A stretch of 42,568 nt of DNA, taken from contig JAFMBH010000025.1 of NCBI GenBank assembly GCA_017858735.1, positions 1-42,568 on the forward strand, in the 5' to 3' direction. A program made the translations under genes and the position numbers. Below, piece after piece: positions 8,925 to 17,713 of the stretch. Position 1 is the stretch's first letter; every line of letters starts with the position of its first letter. The notes beneath the pieces were generated by a model that did not search any database, had not been told where the DNA came from, and saw only the letters and a program-made list of their open reading frames with translations. The DNA comes from Bacteroidota bacterium. GTDB lineage: Bacteria > Bacteroidota > Bacteroidia > Chitinophagales > Saprospiraceae.

Positions 8925-11900
8925 TTAATTTTTAATACATCTTACGTTTAACCCTTCCCCGAAGTATGAATTCTCATAATCATTTACACCATAGAAATCG
9001 GTATATCGTCTTTTCGATAAATCTAAAATCCAATACCATGAGCCACCTGAATTAGAGGTATTGAATGGGTCAATAAATCCGGTAGGAATAGCTGAAAAAC
9101 CATTATCTTGCTTCAACAATTCAACTTCCGCGTTTCCGTTATAGTAATTTATCAAGGATTTCCAATCTGACTCCTTGGGAATTCTCCATCCCAAAGGGCA
9201 TAGTTTATCCGTTTTAATGGCGTGATAGTTATAAAAAACACCATAGGTATATTTATTCTCTATCGAATTATATAAATAATTAAATGACGGGGTAGCAGTT
9301 GCTTCGGAATTTACCCAGTCATTATTATTTCCAGCCCATTGTAAAGAAGAGCCATCATTAAATTTAGTGGTTATCAGATTATCTTTAAGCCAGGTTTGAT
9401 TCCCAATGGTTATCGTTCGATATTCATTTCCTTCTATATCTTTGACATTAGCCGGTGACGATGTTAACGATGTTTTTATTAAAATATAGTCTGATACATT
9501 TTTTCCTAATACACTTTTTGCATAAACACCCAGCCAATAAAACCTACCGGAGGTAAGTTTAGGCACCTGAACAGAAAAATTAGATCCACTTAAATTTTTT
9601 GAAGGAATATAATCTCCGTCATTTGGGAGTATTGAAAATAATTCAGCCCCTTCTTTGCCAATAACTAAACCTGTTTCTGAAATAATACCTCCACCACTAT
9701 CTTCAATTTCACCATGAATGGTCCAATTATCCTTTGCATTGGTGATTAAGTTTTTTCTTAACACTTTTGGTGAGTTAGAACTACCATTTTTAATACATCT
9801 AATGGATAAACCGTAACTAATATGATAATTAAAAACACCTTTGTTCATCGGCGCTGTAAAATTATATAATGCTGCATAAATTGCCCTTGAATCTGAAATT
9901 TTAGTGGAAGTCCACCAAAAAGCTGAAGAATTTGAAGTAAAAAAAGACCTTCTATGGCCCCCAGGAAGCGCACCAAAACCAGACAGGTTAGTTCCATTTT
10001 CATAAAGGTTTGTCCAACCACTCGTTGATTTTAACTGTTGAGCCGCTATGCTCAAATTTTCAAAATGATCGGCCAACGTTGACCATTCCCTTGAAGATGG
10101 AACATGCCAGCCCGTTGGGCATAAACCTCTCGATTCATCTTGAGAAACGGCGTACCCATTGTATAACTTGCCTAATTTCTGATTATACCCAACGTCATTA
10201 TTATAATAAGACCAGGCGGGGGCTGTTGTGCTTACCCATTGGGTACTATCAGTAATTCCAATGATAGGTGTACCGTCCATATACTTGGTCGTTTTTAAAT
10301 TTTCAGTGAGCCACATTTGACCACCAATAATTATAGGTGTATATGGATTACCGTCTCCGTCAATGATATTTTCAGGGTTTATCAAGGAGGTAATTGTCTT
10401 TTTTACGCCATCTAAATCTTCTTTAGTTAAAAGGACCTTAGAAGCATCTTTTTGAGCGCCATTCCCTGGTTCGGAACTTGAAGGATTTCCAACGAACATA
10501 TCATAAGTTAAAATTTTACCATTTAAATGTTCAGATCTTAAACTACCCAATGGGACAGATTTTGTCCACTTGCTAATATGAGCAGTAGGAACGCCTAATA
10601 AATTTTGGACACTTTGTAATACGTAATTACTTCCTCCATTAAGATCCACACTCATTTTTAAATAATTGGAAGCAGTATCCCATCTGATTGCTGAAAAATT
10701 AGCTGTATTTGCATTGAATTTAGTGCCCGAGCCTATATTAATAATTGCTTTACCATTTACGTCCGTATTTACATTAAACCTTTCCTGATATACTGCATTT
10801 GCGTCTTTTAAATATGGCATTATATCAACTTGAACTGCGACATTTTGATTCGAAAGGGCATCCCCTTTTCTATCCCGTGCCACAAATTCATAGTGTAAAA
10901 AATCAGTTACTACTGGAGGAGTGGTAAATTTTATGACATTTCCATAGCCTACACCTCTTGAATTTTTCGCAAAAGCTCTTATAAAATAAGTAGTATTAGA
11001 TTGTAAATCAGGAATTTCCAAATTAAATCTCTTTAATTTCAAGGTATCATTAAATGATTTGGCATATTGTAAATTAAGTAAAGAATCCAAACCATATACT
11101 AAACCACTTGAGGTGATTTCATCCCCTCCATCATTGACTATAAGACCTCCAGATTTCACTCTGTTTTTAGTAATATCAACGACTTCCAGAGTATTTAACT
11201 TAGGTACCGATATCCCTTTTTTAGCTAACTCTGCATTGAAGAAACTAACCGTAGAAGCAATAGCGAGATAACCACAAGCAACATGATTTTTTTGGCTTGA
11301 CAGATTAACTGCTGAAACATCAGTAGCACCTAATGATTTCATAGTAGATTCTGCTATGGTAGAATTAATTGAAGGAACAATTTCATCACTGGAACAATAA
11401 TATAATCTGGTTGGAATGAGTGGTTTCCAGGCAAAAACATCATTATCTTTTAGCGCAACATTAATAGGATGATTTGGATTGGTAATTAAATTCGAGTATA
11501 AACCACTTGCGAGCATGTCTCGCGCTAAAATTTTTTGATTTAAAATTAAGGCTTGTAATAAATTGGTATTCAATCCAATTAAACTGACCTTTTCCTCGTA
11601 TCTGTTTTGAATCAATACATCATAAGGTGATTTAAAAACTTCATTAATATTATTAAATAATTTATAAGGTTCTTTATATCCAAGAAATGTATGTGGTAAA
11701 AATGAAACATTTGTTACAGGATTATTGCTTGTAAGTCCTCCAATAATGGATTGTGAGACAGCATAAATACCACTTGAATGTGCTGCGGCCAATACATTAT
11801 ATCCCTCTATTGGGTTAGATTGCAGCCACCTATGTAAAGCCATGGAAGCATGTCCACCTTGAGAATAGCCTGCAACAAAATAATCAGATAGGATTTTTAC

Positions 11901-12410
11901 ATTATATAAATTTTCACTGGATTTAATGAATGCTTTAAATAAGTCCGCAGCAACCCATGTCTCAGAAGCTGCATGAATGAAAGGATGATATCCTGGATTA
12001 TCACCTAATCCCAAATAATCAGACATCAAAGTAACATAACCTGCCCCTCCAAAGGCAGCACCAATAATCCAATCACCTTTTAATCTGGAGGGTACGTCTT
12101 CCCTATCATTTGAAGTGCCATGTTGATAAACAACTATATTAAATTTATTTTTTCCATCTTGCGTCTGAGGAATCACAATTAAACCACTTACCGTCGTTTC
12201 ATTTCCTTGAAGATTTTTAGTGGTGTACAGAATTTTGTACAAATTAACACCAAATTTAATATCGTTGTCAGGACTTTGATTAATCAATGCCTTAAGTTCA
12301 CCAACGGTGTATGATTTAATCCACTTTGACGATGTAATCTGTTGAGAGAAAACAACTGAAACAAGAAACACCAGCATTATACTGATGAGTAACCTTAATA
12401 AGTTTACCAT
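8925..12410 (-). CDS. Secreted alpha/beta-hydrolase (lipase/esterase-like) fused to two FISUMP domains
   Basis: 1161 residues from the ATG at 12410, which places a clean signal peptide (LLRLLISIMLVFLVSVVFSQ) at the N-terminus; an in-frame TTG at 12497 would add 29 residues ahead of it and is not favoured. Residues about 45-395 are an alpha/beta-hydrolase resembling secretory lipases: YQHGTS for the oxyanion region, nucleophile elbow GYSQGG with Ser183, acid Asp342 in SSDEIVP, and His376 in KNHVACGY. An FN3-like unit (about 405-500), the beta leader of FISUMP proteins (about 505-625, LLGVPTAHI), a FISUMP domain (about 665-860; GLCPTGWHVPSS, ALPGGHR, SIRCIKN), another beta unit and a C-terminal FISUMP domain (about 965-1161; LCPLGWRIP, NVRCIKN) follow. 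It is the first gene of the three-gene unit. Esterase or lipase activity is predicted from the triad; substrate is unknown. No type IX sorting domain is visible at its end. Confidence 0.85.
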   Translation of the reverse strand: MVNLLRLLISIMLVFLVSVVFSQQITSSKWIKSYTVGELKALINQSPDNDIKFGVNLYKILYTTKNLQGNETTVSGLIVIPQTQDGKNKFNIVVYQHGTSNDREDVPSRLKGDWIIGAAFGGAGYVTLMSDYLGLGDNPGYHPFIHAASETWVAADLFKAFIKSSENLYNVKILSDYFVAGYSQGGHASMALHRWLQSNPIEGYNVLAAAHSSGIYAVSQSIIGGLTSNNPVTNVSFLPHTFLGYKEPYKLFNNINEVFKSPYDVLIQNRYEEKVSLIGLNTNLLQALILNQKILARDMLASGLYSNLITNPNHPINVALKDNDVFAWKPLIPTRLYYCSSDEIVPSINSTIAESTMKSLGATDVSAVNLSSQKNHVACGYLAIASTVSFFNAELAKKGISVPKLNTLEVVDITKNRVKSGGLIVNDGGDEITSSGLVYGLDSLLNLQYAKSFNDTLKLKRFNLEIPDLQSNTTYFIRAFAKNSRGVGYGNVIKFTTPPVVTDFLHYEFVARDRKGDALSNQNVAVQVDIMPYLKDANAVYQERFNVNTDVNGKAIINIGSGTKFNANTANFSAIRWDTASNYLKMSVDLNGGSNYVLQSVQNLLGVPTAHISKWTKSVPLGSLRSEHLNGKILTYDMFVGNPSSSEPGNGAQKDASKVLLTKEDLDGVKKTITSLINPENIIDGDGNPYTPIIIGGQMWLTENLKTTKYMDGTPIIGITDSTQWVSTTAPAWSYYNNDVGYNQKLGKLYNGYAVSQDESRGLCPTGWHVPSSREWSTLADHFENLSIAAQQLKSTSGWTNLYENGTNLSGFGALPGGHRRSFFTSNSSAFWWTSTKISDSRAIYAALYNFTAPMNKGVFNYHISYGLSIRCIKNGSSNSPKVLRKNLITNAKDNWTIHGEIEDSGGGIISETGLVIGKEGAELFSILPNDGDYIPSKNLSGSNFSVQVPKLTSGRFYWLGVYAKSVLGKNVSDYILIKTSLTSSPANVKDIEGNEYRTITIGNQTWLKDNLITTKFNDGSSLQWAGNNNDWVNSEATATPSFNYLYNSIENKYTYGVFYNYHAIKTDKLCPLGWRIPKESDWKSLINYYNGNAEVELLKQDNGFSAIPTGFIDPFNTSNSGGSWYWILDLSKRRYTDFYGVNDYENSYFGEGLNVRCIKN

Positions 12411-12458
12411 ATCAACAATACTATTGAATAAATTGAATTTTAAGTATAAATCGAGATG

Positions 12459-12486
12459 AAGAGAATCTTGTAAATTCAATTCTCTT
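12459..12486 (-). promoter_or_regulatory. Leader inverted repeat upstream of the surface-protein operon
   Basis: AAGAGAAT (12459-12466) and ATTCTCTT (12479-12486) form perfect 8-bp arms around a 12-base loop. It lies 49-76 bases before the hydrolase ATG, so it may fold in the mRNA leader. No U-tract follows, so it is not a simple terminator. Its function is not shown by the sequence. Confidence 0.35.
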
Positions 12487-12522
12487 TCAAGGCACAAAAT
12501 AAGCCTTTACAAAAAGGTGGAC

Positions 12523-12542
12523 AATACTCATAAATGAGTATT
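12523..12542. promoter_or_regulatory. 20-bp perfect palindrome, candidate operator
   Basis: AATACTCAT and ATGAGTATT are perfect 9-bp arms separated by two A/T bases. The site lies about 113-132 bases upstream of the first ATG of the minus-strand surface-protein operon and downstream of the yebC terminator, where an operator would be expected. No regulator gene is adjacent. It could also be a transcript hairpin. Confidence 0.4.
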
Positions 12543-12582
12543 TTTACTCCCATAACAATATAATTACGTTAAATTTAGAAAT

Positions 12583-12613
12583 AAAAAAAGCCTCGGGGTT
12601 TTTCCCAAGGCTT
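12583..12613 (-). terminator. Rho-independent terminator of the yebC-family gene
   Basis: Read on the minus strand: AAGCCTTGGG, a six-base loop, CCCGAGGCTT, then a run of T. The stem is 10 bp with one G-U pair, 34 bases after the yebC-family stop codon. It insulates that gene from the downstream surface-protein operon. Confidence 0.8.
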
Positions 12614-12646
12614 ATTTTTGATAAAAATTTATCGAACTTAATCTTT

Positions 12647-13360
12647 TTAATTCATATCCATATTATGGAAAACATTCAGGACATCCTCGTCCTCTTCCAT
12701 TTTTTCAATTAGATTCACTACGTCTTCCACTTGTTCGTCTGTTAATGACTTTGTATGACTTGGAATCCTGTAAAATTCTGATTGTTCTGGTTCAATTTGC
12801 TTATTTTCCAATGCCTTTTGAAGTTTTCCAAAATCTTCGAACTCGGTGATCAGTACAATCTGGTCGTCTTCAATTTTTATTTCCTCTAAGCCATGATCGA
12901 TTAATTCCAATTCCAGTTCTTCTAAATCGAAACCCGAATTTTTAATTCTGAACACCCCTTTTCTATCGAACATAAAACTGACAGAACCAGAAACACCGAG
13001 AGAACCACCGAATTTTGAGAAAACGTGTCTTATATTGGCAACGGTTCTATTCAAATTATTAGTAGCAGCCTCCACAACAATAGCCACCCCGTGAGAAGCA
13101 TATCCTTCATAAACCACTTCATCATAATCTTCTGCTTCTTTAGACGTAGCTTTTTTGATAGCGTTTTCAACATTCACCTTAGGCATATTGGCGGCCTTAG
13201 CATTATTTACAGCCATTCTAAGGCGAGAATTATATTCAGGGTCTGCGCCACCACTTTTAATAGCGATAGCAATCTCCCGTCCAATTTTAGTGAAGGTTTT
13301 CGCCATATTGGCCCAACGCTTCATCTTTCTATTTTTTCTATACTCAAAGGCACGTCCCAT
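12647..13360 (-). CDS. yebC: YebC/PmpR-family (TACO1-like) protein
   Basis: 237 residues, the usual length for the family. The N-terminus has the expected charged start followed by KTFTKIGREIAIAIKSGG and NSRLRMAVNNAKAANMPK. The central part carries YEGYASHGVAIVVEAATNN and the glycine-rich FGGSLGVSGSVSFMF, all family hallmarks. The family includes DNA-binding transcriptional regulators, and members have also been linked to relief of ribosome stalling; which applies here cannot be told. It is a cytoplasmic single-gene unit with its own terminator and is divergent from ccmE across 146 bases. Confidence 0.93.
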   Translation of the reverse strand: MGRAFEYRKNRKMKRWANMAKTFTKIGREIAIAIKSGGADPEYNSRLRMAVNNAKAANMPKVNVENAIKKATSKEAEDYDEVVYEGYASHGVAIVVEAATNNLNRTVANIRHVFSKFGGSLGVSGSVSFMFDRKGVFRIKNSGFDLEELELELIDHGLEEIKIEDDQIVLITEFEDFGKLQKALENKQIEPEQSEFYRIPSHTKSLTDEQVEDVVNLIEKMEEDEDVLNVFHNMDMN

Positions 13361-13479
13361 ATATAATTATTTAGGGCTGCAAAATAAGGAGAAATTTGTT
13401 CAATTTAAAATCCAACCTCTATTAATACAACTTTTACAACATTGTGACGATTAATTATGTAATAGTAATGTATTGAGGT

Positions 13480-13487
13480 TAACTTTG
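13480..13487 (+). promoter_or_regulatory. Possible Bacteroidota -7 promoter element for the ccmE operon
   Basis: TAACTTTG matches the Bacteroidota -7 consensus TAnnTTTG and sits 19 bases before the ccmE start codon. A well-spaced TTTG-type -33 element is not obvious, so the call is tentative. Confidence 0.4.
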
Positions 13488-13506
13488 CAAAGAAAAATTC
13501 TAGCTT

Positions 13507-13905
13507 ATGAAGAGGATGTATATTTTAGCGATGGTCTTGATTGGTGTGTCCATCTTTTTATTGTTCAATGCGGCGGAAGACATGAGTACTTATGCTACGT
13601 TTTCTGAAGCAATAAACAACGAAAGCACGGTGAAAATTGCTGGTAACCTGTCCAAGGATAAAAAAATGGACTATAACCCGGAAAAAGATCCTAACTACTT
13701 TAGTTTTTTTATCAAAGATTCTAAAGGAATGGAAAAAAAAGTTATTTTATTTGCCGCAAAGCCTCAGGATTTTGAATTATCAGAACAAATCGTTGTCACG
13801 GGGCAGATGAAAGGGGAGGTTTTTTACGCTTCAGATTTGCTTATGAAGTGCCCGTCAAAGTATAAAGACGAAGAAATTTACATTAAAAGCGAAAAAAGGA
13901 GCTAA
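13507..13905 (+). CDS. ccmE: CcmE-like cytochrome c maturation haem chaperone, CxxxY type
   Basis: 132 residues: one N-terminal membrane anchor (about 4-21) followed by a small beta-barrel domain with KIAGNLSKDK and VTGQMKGEVFYASDLLMKCPSKY. In CcmE the haem binds covalently to a histidine in HxxxY just after this barrel. Here the corresponding motif is CPSKY, with Cys115 and Tyr119, as in the cysteine (CxxxY) CcmE variants known from archaea and some bacteria. The next gene, 5 bases on, encodes a CcmF/CcsA-type haem lyase, which supports a role in passing haem to apocytochromes on the outer face of the inner membrane. Confidence 0.85.
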   Translation: MKRMYILAMVLIGVSIFLLFNAAEDMSTYATFSEAINNESTVKIAGNLSKDKKMDYNPEKDPNYFSFFIKDSKGMEKKVILFAAKPQDFELSEQIVVTGQMKGEVFYASDLLMKCPSKYKDEEIYIKSEKRS

Positions 13906-13910
13906 TTATA

Positions 13911-16763
13911 ATGGATCAAATCAACTATGTTGGAGAACATTTATGGGCAGGAAAACTTGGTCATTTTATTGTTCTCGCTACTTTTATTAGTAGTATTTTA
14001 AGTGCTGTTTCCTACTATTTCTTTGTGAAAAAAGAGGAAAAGGGATGGTTAATACTTGGCAGAAGTGCCTTTATCACTCATTCGATAGCTGTTTTTTCTG
14101 TGATTGGATTAATCTTTTTTATCATGATAAAGAAGTATTATGAATATCAGTATGTCTGGACGCACGTCTCAGACGAGCTTCCTATGCAATATATTTTTGC
14201 CGCTTTCTGGGAAGGTCAGGAAGGAAGTTTTCTGCTTTGGATGTTTTGGAATGCCATTTTAGGATTAATTATTCTTAGCAGAAGAAATCAGTGGGAAAGT
14301 TCTGTACTGGCTATTTTTGCCGTAGTACAGGCAGTTCTCAGCAGCATGATTTTAGGCGTTTACGTTGGCTGGGATACCTTTAGTATAAAATTGGGAAGTA
14401 GCCCCTTTCAGTTATTAAGAGATACAATGGATGCGCCTATTTTCGGGCAGGCCGATTATTTGGAACTCATTAAGGGTAACGGTTTAAATCCTCTTTTGCA
14501 AAATTATTGGATGACTATCCACCCTCCTACCCTTTTTCTTGGTTTTTCATCTACCCTGGTACCCTTCGCTTTTGCATTGGCAGGATTATGGGTTAAAGAT
14601 CATCAAAACTGGCTAAAACCTGTTTTTCCCTGGGCATTGTTTAGTGCCGGTATTTTAGGTATTGGCATTTTAATGGGTGGCGCCTGGGCTTATGAAGCAT
14701 TAAGTTTTGGTGGTTATTGGGCCTGGGATCCAGTGGAGAATATGTCTCTGGTTCCCTGGTTGATTCTCATTGCAGGTATTCATACCCACCTAATAACTCA
14801 GAGTACGGGGCAATCTCTTAAGAGTACTTATTTCTTCTATTTGTTAAGTTTTGCCCTGGTGGTTTATTCCACCTTTTTGACCAGAAGTGGTATTTTAGGA
14901 GAGACATCTGTACACGCTTTTACAGAAATGGGATTAGAAGCTCAACTTCTTTTCTTCTTAGGTATCGTTTTTGTTATCCCATTTTTACTGCTATTATTAA
15001 GGTATAAAACGATTCCTACCCCTGAAAAAGAAGAGGCACTTAGCTCTAAGGAATTTTGGATATTTATGGGTAGTTTGGTCCTTTTCTTTTCCAGTGTTTT
15101 GATTGCTGGCTCCACTTCTTTGCCTGTTTTCAACAAAATACGTCAAATTTTTGAACCTACCTATCTGGGAAGTGTCATTACAGACCCCATACCCCACTAT
15201 AATAAGTATCAAATATGGATTGCCTTATTTGTCATCATACTTTCTAGTGCTGCCCAATATTTAAGATTCAGAGAAATAAATTGGGCAAAAAACAGAAATA
15301 AATTTCTGATCAATACGGGTATTCATCTTCTGATTAGTTTAGTTCTGTTCTATCCTTCTTATCAGTGGCTTCAACTTACTGCATGGCAATATAATCTGCT
15401 ACTTTTTGCCAGTTTATACGGCGTCGTAGCAAATCTTGCGGTATTAGTATCTTACTTTCAAACCAAGACAAAATGGGTAAGTTCAGTCATCAGTCACACC
15501 GGCTTTGGTTTAATGATCATAGGCATTCTTTCATCGGGATTAAATCAGAAAATCATTTCAAATAATCCTTTCATAATGGATGGATTAATTGAGGGCGCAA
15601 GCGATGAAAGTCTTAGAAAAAACATCCTTATTTTTAAGGATGCTCCCATGCGAATGCAACAATATGAAGTTAATTATCAATCAGATAGCTTAGATAATTA
15701 CACCCGTTCTTATACTTTAAAGTTTGTAGAACACAATAAGGACAACCAAAGGATTGATAGCTTTAACTTAAAGCCTACGGTTATTTATGATAAATCATTT
15801 ACAAAAATAGCCGCTTCCAATCCAGCTACCCACAGGTATTGGGACAGAGATATTTTCACTCACATTGCTTCATTACCACAAGTGGAAATGGATATGGAGT
15901 TAAGGAAGCAAAAGGAGGATAGTTTAAAATATAATGCGCTGAATATTTCTTTAAATAAGGCATTTGTCCATGCTGACACGCAATATATTGAAGACCAGGA
16001 TACCCAAGTCGTCAGGAAATACAATATCTTAATAACCAATGTAGATTTCGCACCAAGTCACCCAGAATATAAGCCGCAAAAAGGTGATCTTGCCATAGGG
16101 ATTGACATGAAAATGGTTCGCGACGATGATGATAAGGTCATTTATGCAAAACCTGTTATTGTCCTGAGAGAAAATCTTTTGTACAGTTATCCTGTTCAAA
16201 TCAATGAATGGAGCACCAGAATAAGATTACCCGAGCGTGTTTTTGAAGATTTATACACCTTTGAAGATGATTTAACATACAAAGCATTTAGACTGGGCGT
16301 AAATGAAAGTATGGTTCAAAATGAAAATGAGATTATTTTCGAAGGTTATGTCAGAAATCCAGTAACGCCTGACTATAAGCCAGAAGAAGGTGACCTTGCC
16401 GTCGGTGCCAATTTGATGGTAAAGAGTAAGAATGGAAAATCCTATAGAGTAATGCCTGTTTTTCTCATAAGAAAGGGAGAGCCGCTCAATGTAAAAGCGG
16501 AAATTCCTGCATTAGGCATTCACCTTCGTTTTCCATTATTGGATCCAAAGACGGAAAAGGCTGAAATTTCTTATGCCTTTGCACCAAAGAAAAATAATCC
16601 TATTGCTATTGATTTCTCTACTGAAGCGCTCCGGTCTGATTATATTGTGCTTGAAGCCATTGAATTCCCAGGGATAAATTTATTCTGGGGAGGAAGTAGT
16701 TTAATGATGTTAGGGCTTTTATTAGGTATGCTGATTAAACTAACGAATAAAATCAAAGATTAA
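13911..16763 (+). CDS. ccmF: CcmF/CcsA-type cytochrome c haem lyase, extended
   Basis: 950 residues, clearly longer than proteobacterial CcmF. Many transmembrane helices fill residues 15-550. The tryptophan-rich WWD haem-handling segment is at about 257-286 (GGYWAWDPVENMSLVPWL), and candidate haem-ligand histidines include His57, His204, His291, His293 and His529. A large soluble, presumably periplasmic domain spans about 555-920 and contains two similar units (717-774 and 819-876) marked by YKPQKGDLAIG and YKPEEGDLAVG. A final helix covers about 922-943. The expected role is attaching haem to CxxCH motifs of c-type cytochromes, fed by the neighbouring CcmE. Its stop overlaps the next start by one base, implying translational coupling. 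Confidence 0.88.
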   Translation: MDQINYVGEHLWAGKLGHFIVLATFISSILSAVSYYFFVKKEEKGWLILGRSAFITHSIAVFSVIGLIFFIMIKKYYEYQYVWTHVSDELPMQYIFAAFWEGQEGSFLLWMFWNAILGLIILSRRNQWESSVLAIFAVVQAVLSSMILGVYVGWDTFSIKLGSSPFQLLRDTMDAPIFGQADYLELIKGNGLNPLLQNYWMTIHPPTLFLGFSSTLVPFAFALAGLWVKDHQNWLKPVFPWALFSAGILGIGILMGGAWAYEALSFGGYWAWDPVENMSLVPWLILIAGIHTHLITQSTGQSLKSTYFFYLLSFALVVYSTFLTRSGILGETSVHAFTEMGLEAQLLFFLGIVFVIPFLLLLLRYKTIPTPEKEEALSSKEFWIFMGSLVLFFSSVLIAGSTSLPVFNKIRQIFEPTYLGSVITDPIPHYNKYQIWIALFVIILSSAAQYLRFREINWAKNRNKFLINTGIHLLISLVLFYPSYQWLQLTAWQYNLLLFASLYGVVANLAVLVSYFQTKTKWVSSVISHTGFGLMIIGILSSGLNQKIISNNPFIMDGLIEGASDESLRKNILIFKDAPMRMQQYEVNYQSDSLDNYTRSYTLKFVEHNKDNQRIDSFNLKPTVIYDKSFTKIAASNPATHRYWDRDIFTHIASLPQVEMDMELRKQKEDSLKYNALNISLNKAFVHADTQYIEDQDTQVVRKYNILITNVDFAPSHPEYKPQKGDLAIGIDMKMVRDDDDKVIYAKPVIVLRENLLYSYPVQINEWSTRIRLPERVFEDLYTFEDDLTYKAFRLGVNESMVQNENEIIFEGYVRNPVTPDYKPEEGDLAVGANLMVKSKNGKSYRVMPVFLIRKGEPLNVKAEIPALGIHLRFPLLDPKTEKAEISYAFAPKKNNPIAIDFSTEALRSDYIVLEAIEFPGINLFWGGSSLMMLGLLLGMLIKLTNKIKD

Positions 16764-17041
16764 TGAGATTACTGGCCAATATTCCTCATCCTTTATTAAA
16801 AATCAGCATTTTTACAAATGATAACCGATTCACCCTTAAGTTTGAATCGGGTTTGTATGAGCAGACCTACAAATTTAGAGATGGAGATGGATATGACAAT
16901 GTGGACGCAATCATTCAATTAGTTACAGACCAGTTTTGTATCGATGTGCTACAATTGTTAAACTTGCAACACAAAATGAAATTAAGCCATACGTCTAATC
17001 TTCATTCTTCAAATGAACCTGATTTTCCAGTTATAATCTAA
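16763..17041 (+). CDS. Small hypothetical protein
   Basis: 92 residues; I do not recognise the family. The start codon shares one base with the ccmF stop, and a GTG-initiated ABC ATPase gene begins 6 bases after its stop, so the gene sits tightly inside an operon, which supports it being real. The first part is a mixed beta pattern (LLKISIFTNDNRFTLKFES), followed by a helical stretch (YDNVDAIIQLVTDQF). No signal peptide, membrane segment, metal motif or catalytic motif is visible. A cytoplasmic role is likely. Confidence 0.65.
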   Translation: MRLLANIPHPLLKISIFTNDNRFTLKFESGLYEQTYKFRDGDGYDNVDAIIQLVTDQFCIDVLQLLNLQHKMKLSHTSNLHSSNEPDFPVII

Positions 17042-17047
17042 TATCGC

Positions 17048-17701
17048 GTGATAGAAGCAAAAGGAATCGTAAAAAATTATGGGAATTTACGCGTTTTAAA
17101 AGGGGTTGATATCCTGATAAAAAAAGGTGAAGTTGTCGCTATCACTGGTAAATCTGGTGCTGGAAAAAGTACACTGCTTCACATACTTGGGACTTTAGAT
17201 CAATCTGATGAGGGGACTATTTTATTTGAAGACAATGATATAAGTAAATACAACAACAAGGAGTTGGCTAAATTTCGAAATAGTGAGATTGGATTTATTT
17301 TCCAGTTTCACTATTTGCTACCAGAATTTACCGCGCTTGAAAATGTATGTATTCCAGGGTTTATTGCAAAAAGACCAGAAAATGAAGTAATTGAAGAAGC
17401 AAAAAAATTACTTGATTATCTCGGATTAACTGACCGGATGCAACATAAACCCGGGGCATTATCAGGTGGTGAACAGCAGAGAGTATCGGTAGCCAGAGCG
17501 TTAATAAATAAGCCATCCGTTATTTTTGCGGATGAACCCAGCGGAAATTTGGATATTCAGTCTTCCCAAGAGCTTCATTCCTTAATTTTCAAACTACGAA
17601 ATGATTTCAATCAGACCTTTGTTTTGGTTACTCACAATACTGATCTGGCAAAAATGAGCGATCGGTGTTTGGAAATGAGAGATGGACAAATTTTAGTGTA
17701 G
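17048..17701 (+). CDS. lolD: LolD-like ABC transporter ATP-binding protein
   Basis: 217 residues starting at a GTG; no ATG is available upstream because the previous stop is 6 bases away. All ABC ATPase motifs are present: Walker A GKSGAGKS (34-41), Q-loop with Gln86, signature LSGGEQ (138-143), Walker B VIFADEP (158-164) and switch His196. The Q-loop context FQFHYLLPEFTALENV is typical of LolD, the ATPase that powers release of lipoproteins from the inner membrane with LolC/LolE. The permease genes are not in this window; in Bacteroidota they are often elsewhere. A MacB- or FtsE-like ATPase is the alternative but fits less well. Confidence 0.85.
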   Translation: MIEAKGIVKNYGNLRVLKGVDILIKKGEVVAITGKSGAGKSTLLHILGTLDQSDEGTILFEDNDISKYNNKELAKFRNSEIGFIFQFHYLLPEFTALENVCIPGFIAKRPENEVIEEAKKLLDYLGLTDRMQHKPGALSGGEQQRVSVARALINKPSVIFADEPSGNLDIQSSQELHSLIFKLRNDFNQTFVLVTHNTDLAKMSDRCLEMRDGQILV

Positions 17702-17713
17702 TATAAAGTATTT

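Noticed and set aside
12411-12497. N-terminal extension of the hydrolase from a TTG at 12497
   Set aside because: It would put 29 charged residues ahead of a clear signal peptide; the ATG at 12410 gives a normal exported protein.
13025-13454. Plus-strand frames opposite the yebC-family gene
   Set aside because: They are antisense to a well-supported gene and show no recognisable protein features.
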